This document shows, piece by piece, positions 61,064 to 64,000 of a stretch of 64,000 bases of DNA (positions are counted from its first letter, which is position 1; each line of letters begins with the position of its first letter). The stretch comes from Limnobaculum parvum (GTDB lineage Bacteria; Pseudomonadota; Gammaproteobacteria; Enterobacterales; Enterobacteriaceae). The notes below the pieces were generated by a model. It saw only the letters and a program-made list of their open reading frames with translations, was not told where the DNA came from and did no database searches. The stretch lies in assembly GCF_003096015.2 (NCBI RefSeq), contig NZ_CP029185.2, positions 3,560,501 through 3,624,500 on the forward strand. The letters run 5' to 3'. The translations under genes were made by a program, and so were the position numbers.

Positions 61064-62407
61064 ATGTCTGAAATCACAATAGAACAGACGCAATCTGCTG
61101 CTTTAGCAGAAAAAAGCGTTTACCAAAAAATAACCCGAAGGCTAATCCCTTTTCTGATTTTATGTTATTTCTTTGCTTATTTAGATCGAGTCAACGTCGG
61201 TTTTGCTAAATTGCATATGCAGGATGCCCTAAACTTCAGCAATACAGTTTATGGCTTAGGTGCAGGTATATTCTTTCTGGGTTATTTTTTATTCGAATTA
61301 CCCAGCAACCTATTAATGCAGAAATATGGGCCACGTTTTTGGATTGCCAGAATTATGGCAAGTTGGGCCATCATTTCAGCCGCAATGATGTTTGTTAATA
61401 CACCAACATCATTCTATGTTTTACGTTTCCTACTGGGTATCGCAGAAGCGGGCTTTTTTCCTGGCATCGTTTTCTATCTCACACTGTGGTTCCCATCATG
61501 GCGTTCAGCTAGAACCCTTGGCCTGTTTATTCTGGTAACACCACTATCGACTATCATTGGTAGCCCGCTATCCGGTTTGATTCTCAAACTGTTTGAAAAC
61601 GTTGGTGGCCTGCATAACTGGCAGTGGCTGTTCTTGGTTGAAGCAATTCCTTCTTTCCTGCTGGCTTTTGTTGTGTTGCGCTTTTTAGATAACGACGTGA
61701 AGTCTGCCAAATGGTTAACTGATGCAGAAAAAGCCATCGTTATACGCGACTTAGCCAAAGATCAGGAAAACAAACGCATCGCGAACCATGGTAAAGTCGA
61801 TAGCAGCCTGAAGAGTATGTTAAGTAACCCGTATATCTGGCTGCTGTCATTAATTTTCTTTAGCTTCAACATTGGCTACTACGGAATTAACTTCTGGTTA
61901 CCATCCATCATTAAAACCTCTGGCGTCACCGATGACCTTCACATTGGCTTGCTGACCGCACTACCTTATGTGTTTGGTGCTTTTGTCATGGTGTGGAACA
62001 GCCGTCATTCTGACCTGAAAAATGAACGCCGCTGGCATATTGCCATTCCAGCCATTATTGGTTGTATTGGTCTAGTACTCAGTACTTACTATAACGGTTC
62101 TACATTCTGGATGATGGCCTGGATTTGCGTAGCCATGTGCGGAACATTGGCGCTGATTCCAACTTACATCAGCCTTCCGGGTTCAATTCTGTCAGGAACC
62201 GCGGCCGCAGCGGGGATCGCCGTGGTAAACTCGATTGGTAATCTGGCGGGATTCTTCGGTCCTACCGTTCTGGGCTGGCTGAAAGACCAAACTGGTCGTA
62301 CTGATATGGGGTTATACATTCTGGCAGGGTTCCTGCTACTTTGTGCACCACTGATATTCACGCTCCCAGCCCGTCTGGCTAATCCACAGAAAAAGATTCA
62401 ACAGTAA
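61064..62407 (+). CDS. MFS organic-acid transporter (ACS family, galactonate-type)
   Basis: 447 residues with 12 membrane segments. Family signatures: LIPFLILCYFFAYLDRVNVGFAKL at segment 1 (shown in part), FFLGYFLFELPSNLLMQKYG, RFLLGIAEAGFFPGIVFYLTLWFP and GSPLSGLILK. These are anion:cation symporters for hexonates, tartrate or similar acids. Placement between dgoA and a sugar-acid dehydratase suggests uptake of galactonate or a related acid. AAGGACAACCT precedes the ATG. Confidence 0.85.
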   Translation: MSEITIEQTQSAALAEKSVYQKITRRLIPFLILCYFFAYLDRVNVGFAKLHMQDALNFSNTVYGLGAGIFFLGYFLFELPSNLLMQKYGPRFWIARIMASWAIISAAMMFVNTPTSFYVLRFLLGIAEAGFFPGIVFYLTLWFPSWRSARTLGLFILVTPLSTIIGSPLSGLILKLFENVGGLHNWQWLFLVEAIPSFLLAFVVLRFLDNDVKSAKWLTDAEKAIVIRDLAKDQENKRIANHGKVDSSLKSMLSNPYIWLLSLIFFSFNIGYYGINFWLPSIIKTSGVTDDLHIGLLTALPYVFGAFVMVWNSRHSDLKNERRWHIAIPAIIGCIGLVLSTYYNGSTFWMMAWICVAMCGTLALIPTYISLPGSILSGTAAAAGIAVVNSIGNLAGFFGPTVLGWLKDQTGRTDMGLYILAGFLLLCAPLIFTLPARLANPQKKIQQ

Positions 62408-62417
62408 GTTTTGTTCG

Positions 62418-62439
62418 GGCACGACCAACAGGTCGTGCC
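62418..62439 (+). terminator. Terminator after the MFS gene
   Basis: GGCACGACC-AACA-GGTCGTGCC is a perfect 9-bp stem with 4-nt loop followed by TTTAA, 10 bp after the stop codon. It separates the transporter from the dehydratase. Confidence 0.85.
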
Positions 62440-62609
62440 TTTAATACAGAAAACAGAGGACTTCCGGCTAACCACATAAGCGATATATTCACAGCGCTAT
62501 TGCGGCCGAAATATCCACTGAACCAAGATAAACAAGTTTGTCAGTAATCATCAGCATGTCTGATAAGGCATACCTGATAACCAGAAACAATAAACACAGA
62601 GAGTTTACT

Positions 62610-64000
62610 ATGAGTCAATGTGGAGGCTGTTCCAGCTGTGGTTCTCATTTTAACCCAGTACTGGAAGGTGATGATGGCGCACTAAAGCGCGCATTATATA
62701 AATCAATGGGACACACCGATGAACAATTACGCAAACCGGTGATTGCGGTCGTCAACAGCTATACCAATGCCACTGCTGGCCATGCCAACCTGAATGACCT
62801 GACAGCAAAAGTGCTGGAAGGCATTGAAGAAGCGGGTGGTGTAGGAATGGTATTCGGCACTATTGCTCCCTGTGATGGTATTGCCGAAGGTCACTTAGGT
62901 ATGCGCTATATTCTGGCGGCGCGTGAAGTTATCTGTGCATCGATTGAAGTCATGATGCGGGCACACCGCTTTGACGGCATGGTCATGCTCGGTTCCTGTG
63001 ACAAAATTGTACCCGCTATGCTGATGGCCGCTGCCCGGCTGGATGTTCCCGCCATTTTAGTGAATGGTGGCCCTATGTATCCTGCAGAATACAAAGGCAA
63101 ACACTGGGACGGCAATATCGTTACCGAAGCCATTGGTTGGAAAAGACGCGGTGAAATCAGTGAAGAAGAGTTCGCCCATATTGAAAACATCGCCGAGCCT
63201 GGGGTAGGTTCCTGCACCATGTATGGCACGGCGAATACCATGTGCTGTATTGCAGAAGTTTTAGGTATGAGCCTGCCGGGCAGCAGCACCCACCCAGCGA
63301 TTTCACAAGCCCGACGTGATGTTGCCGTTGAGAGTGGAAAAACTGCGGTTGACCTAGTTAAGCGCGGCGTTAATGCCCGACAAATCTTAACGCCAGCGGC
63401 AATTCGCAACGCCATCATCTATCTGTTGGCAACCGGCGGTTCAACTAACGCGATTCTTCACCTACAGGCGATTTACTACGAGGCCGAGTTAGGCCATCTG
63501 CCACTCTCTACTTTTGATGAATTGAGCCATCAGGTACCTTTAGTTGCCTCGCTGTATCCTGCTTCAGAATATGACATGATCGATTTCTGGGAAGCCGGTG
63601 GCGTACAGTCAGTAGAGTATGAAATTAGTCGATTAATGGATACCAGTGCCCTGACGGTCAGCGGACAAACCAAAGCGGAAATATTGAGCCTAGCCCAACG
63701 GACTCCTCGCCCTGAAGTAATCCATACTCTGGCGATCCCTGTACGTAACGAGTCTGGCGTTGCGGTATTACACGGTAATATCTCTCCGTTAGGTTGCGTA
63801 GTAAAACCTGCTGCTGTACCGGACCATTTGATGAAATTCACCGGTCCTGCCGTCATATTTAACAGCGAGCAGGAGTCAGTAGACGCCATCATGTCAGGGG
63901 AAATTAAACCCGGTAGTGTATTAATCCTGCGCTATGAGGGCCCTAAAGGCGGCCCTGGCATGCCAGAAATGTATAAGCCAATGAAAAGCCTTGAAGGAAT
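62610..64000 (+). CDS. IlvD/Edd-family sugar-acid dehydratase, C-terminus beyond window
   Basis: 463 residues visible from ATG 62610; the frame is open to the window end (family length about 570-600). Iron-sulfur cysteines are present in APCDGIAEGH, LGSCDKIVPAML and GSCTMYGTANTMC. Other motifs: VVNSYTNATAGHANL, LPGSSTHPAIS, LATGGSTNAILHL, ISPLGCVVKPA and EGPKGGPGMPEM. The N-terminus MSQCGGCSSCGSHFNP is unusually cysteine-rich. In this cluster it would dehydrate a hexonate to the 2-keto-3-deoxy acid used by the kinase and aldolase; exact substrate unknown. Confidence 0.85.
   Translation, partial: MSQCGGCSSCGSHFNPVLEGDDGALKRALYKSMGHTDEQLRKPVIAVVNSYTNATAGHANLNDLTAKVLEGIEEAGGVGMVFGTIAPCDGIAEGHLGMRYILAAREVICASIEVMMRAHRFDGMVMLGSCDKIVPAMLMAAARLDVPAILVNGGPMYPAEYKGKHWDGNIVTEAIGWKRRGEISEEEFAHIENIAEPGVGSCTMYGTANTMCCIAEVLGMSLPGSSTHPAISQARRDVAVESGKTAVDLVKRGVNARQILTPAAIRNAIIYLLATGGSTNAILHLQAIYYEAELGHLPLSTFDELSHQVPLVASLYPASEYDMIDFWEAGGVQSVEYEISRLMDTSALTVSGQTKAEILSLAQRTPRPEVIHTLAIPVRNESGVAVLHGNISPLGCVVKPAAVPDHLMKFTGPAVIFNSEQESVDAIMSGEIKPGSVLILRYEGPKGGPGMPEMYKPMKSLEG

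Overview
The window reads as chromosome of a gamma-proteobacterium of the order Enterobacterales. RhaBSR, XylRHGF/XylAB, SelAB/selC, FdoGHI-FdhE-FdhD, YgjV, YkgO, PsiF, SodA, YjdM, YiiM and DeoB/DeoD are all close to their Escherichia counterparts, but gene order is not that of E. coli. Several accessory blocks and a dispersed repeat suggest a less studied genus; Budviciaceae (Pragia/Budvicia/Limnobaculum) is a guess from overall character only.

Layout. 1-2.9 kb: rhamnose catabolism (rhaB cut by the window edge, divergent rhaS-rhaR). 2.9-8.4 kb: accessory segment ending at the 3' end of tRNA-Sec (selC), with secreted and lipoprotein genes, a DKNYY-repeat protein, two tiny overlapping genes and a possible C4/CI-type antisense RNA. 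8.6-17.5 kb: xylose regulon (xylR-xylH-xylG-xylF divergent from xylA-xylB). 17.6-19.5 kb: psiF-like gene, an orphan zinc-independent L36 paralogue under a Zur-box palindrome, and ygjV. 19.5-22.8 kb: selA-selB. 23-24 kb: zinc alcohol dehydrogenase. 24.1-25.4 kb: an IS3-family element inside a dispersed repeat. 25.7-29.7 kb: ferric-type ABC transporter. 29.9-32.2 kb: a DarTG DNA ADP-ribosylation locus carrying a second DarT-like gene. 32.5-39.2 kb: fdoGHI-fdhE and divergent fdhD; fdoG contains an in-frame UGA selenocysteine codon. 39.3-41.5 kb: phage-type relic with a C4-like antisense RNA, a shortened antitoxin and a second IS3-family element. 41.7-46.0 kb: a three-gene module (coiled-coil protein, Clp-like AAA+ ATPase with a degenerate first ATPase domain, small membrane protein) that I cannot assign to a described system. 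46.1-48.7 kb: LysR regulator and MFS exporter. 48.7-55.6 kb: deoxynucleoside catabolism (deoC-deoR-deoB-deoD divergent from nupC-pdp-cdd), in which deoC, nupC, pdp and cdd look Gram-positive in type. 55.7-56.8 kb: tandem and dispersed repeats, then a Fur box and sodA. 57-58.3 kb: yjdM and yiiM. 58.3-64 kb: a galactonate-type pathway (GntR regulator, KDGal kinase, KDPGal aldolase, MFS transporter) with an IlvD/Edd-family dehydratase running off the window.

How the parts work together. tRNA-Sec, SelA and SelB supply selenocysteine for FdoG within the same 30 kb; FdhE and FdhD mature the same enzyme. Sugar and nucleoside clusters (rha, xyl, deo, dgo) each carry a regulator, a transporter or kinase, and operator-like palindromes or CRP sites between divergent genes. 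The accessory genes (DarT-DarT-DarG, the Clp-like module, C4-like RNAs, IS elements, dispersed repeats) lie in gaps between these conserved blocks. No rRNA operon, CRISPR array or complete prophage is visible.
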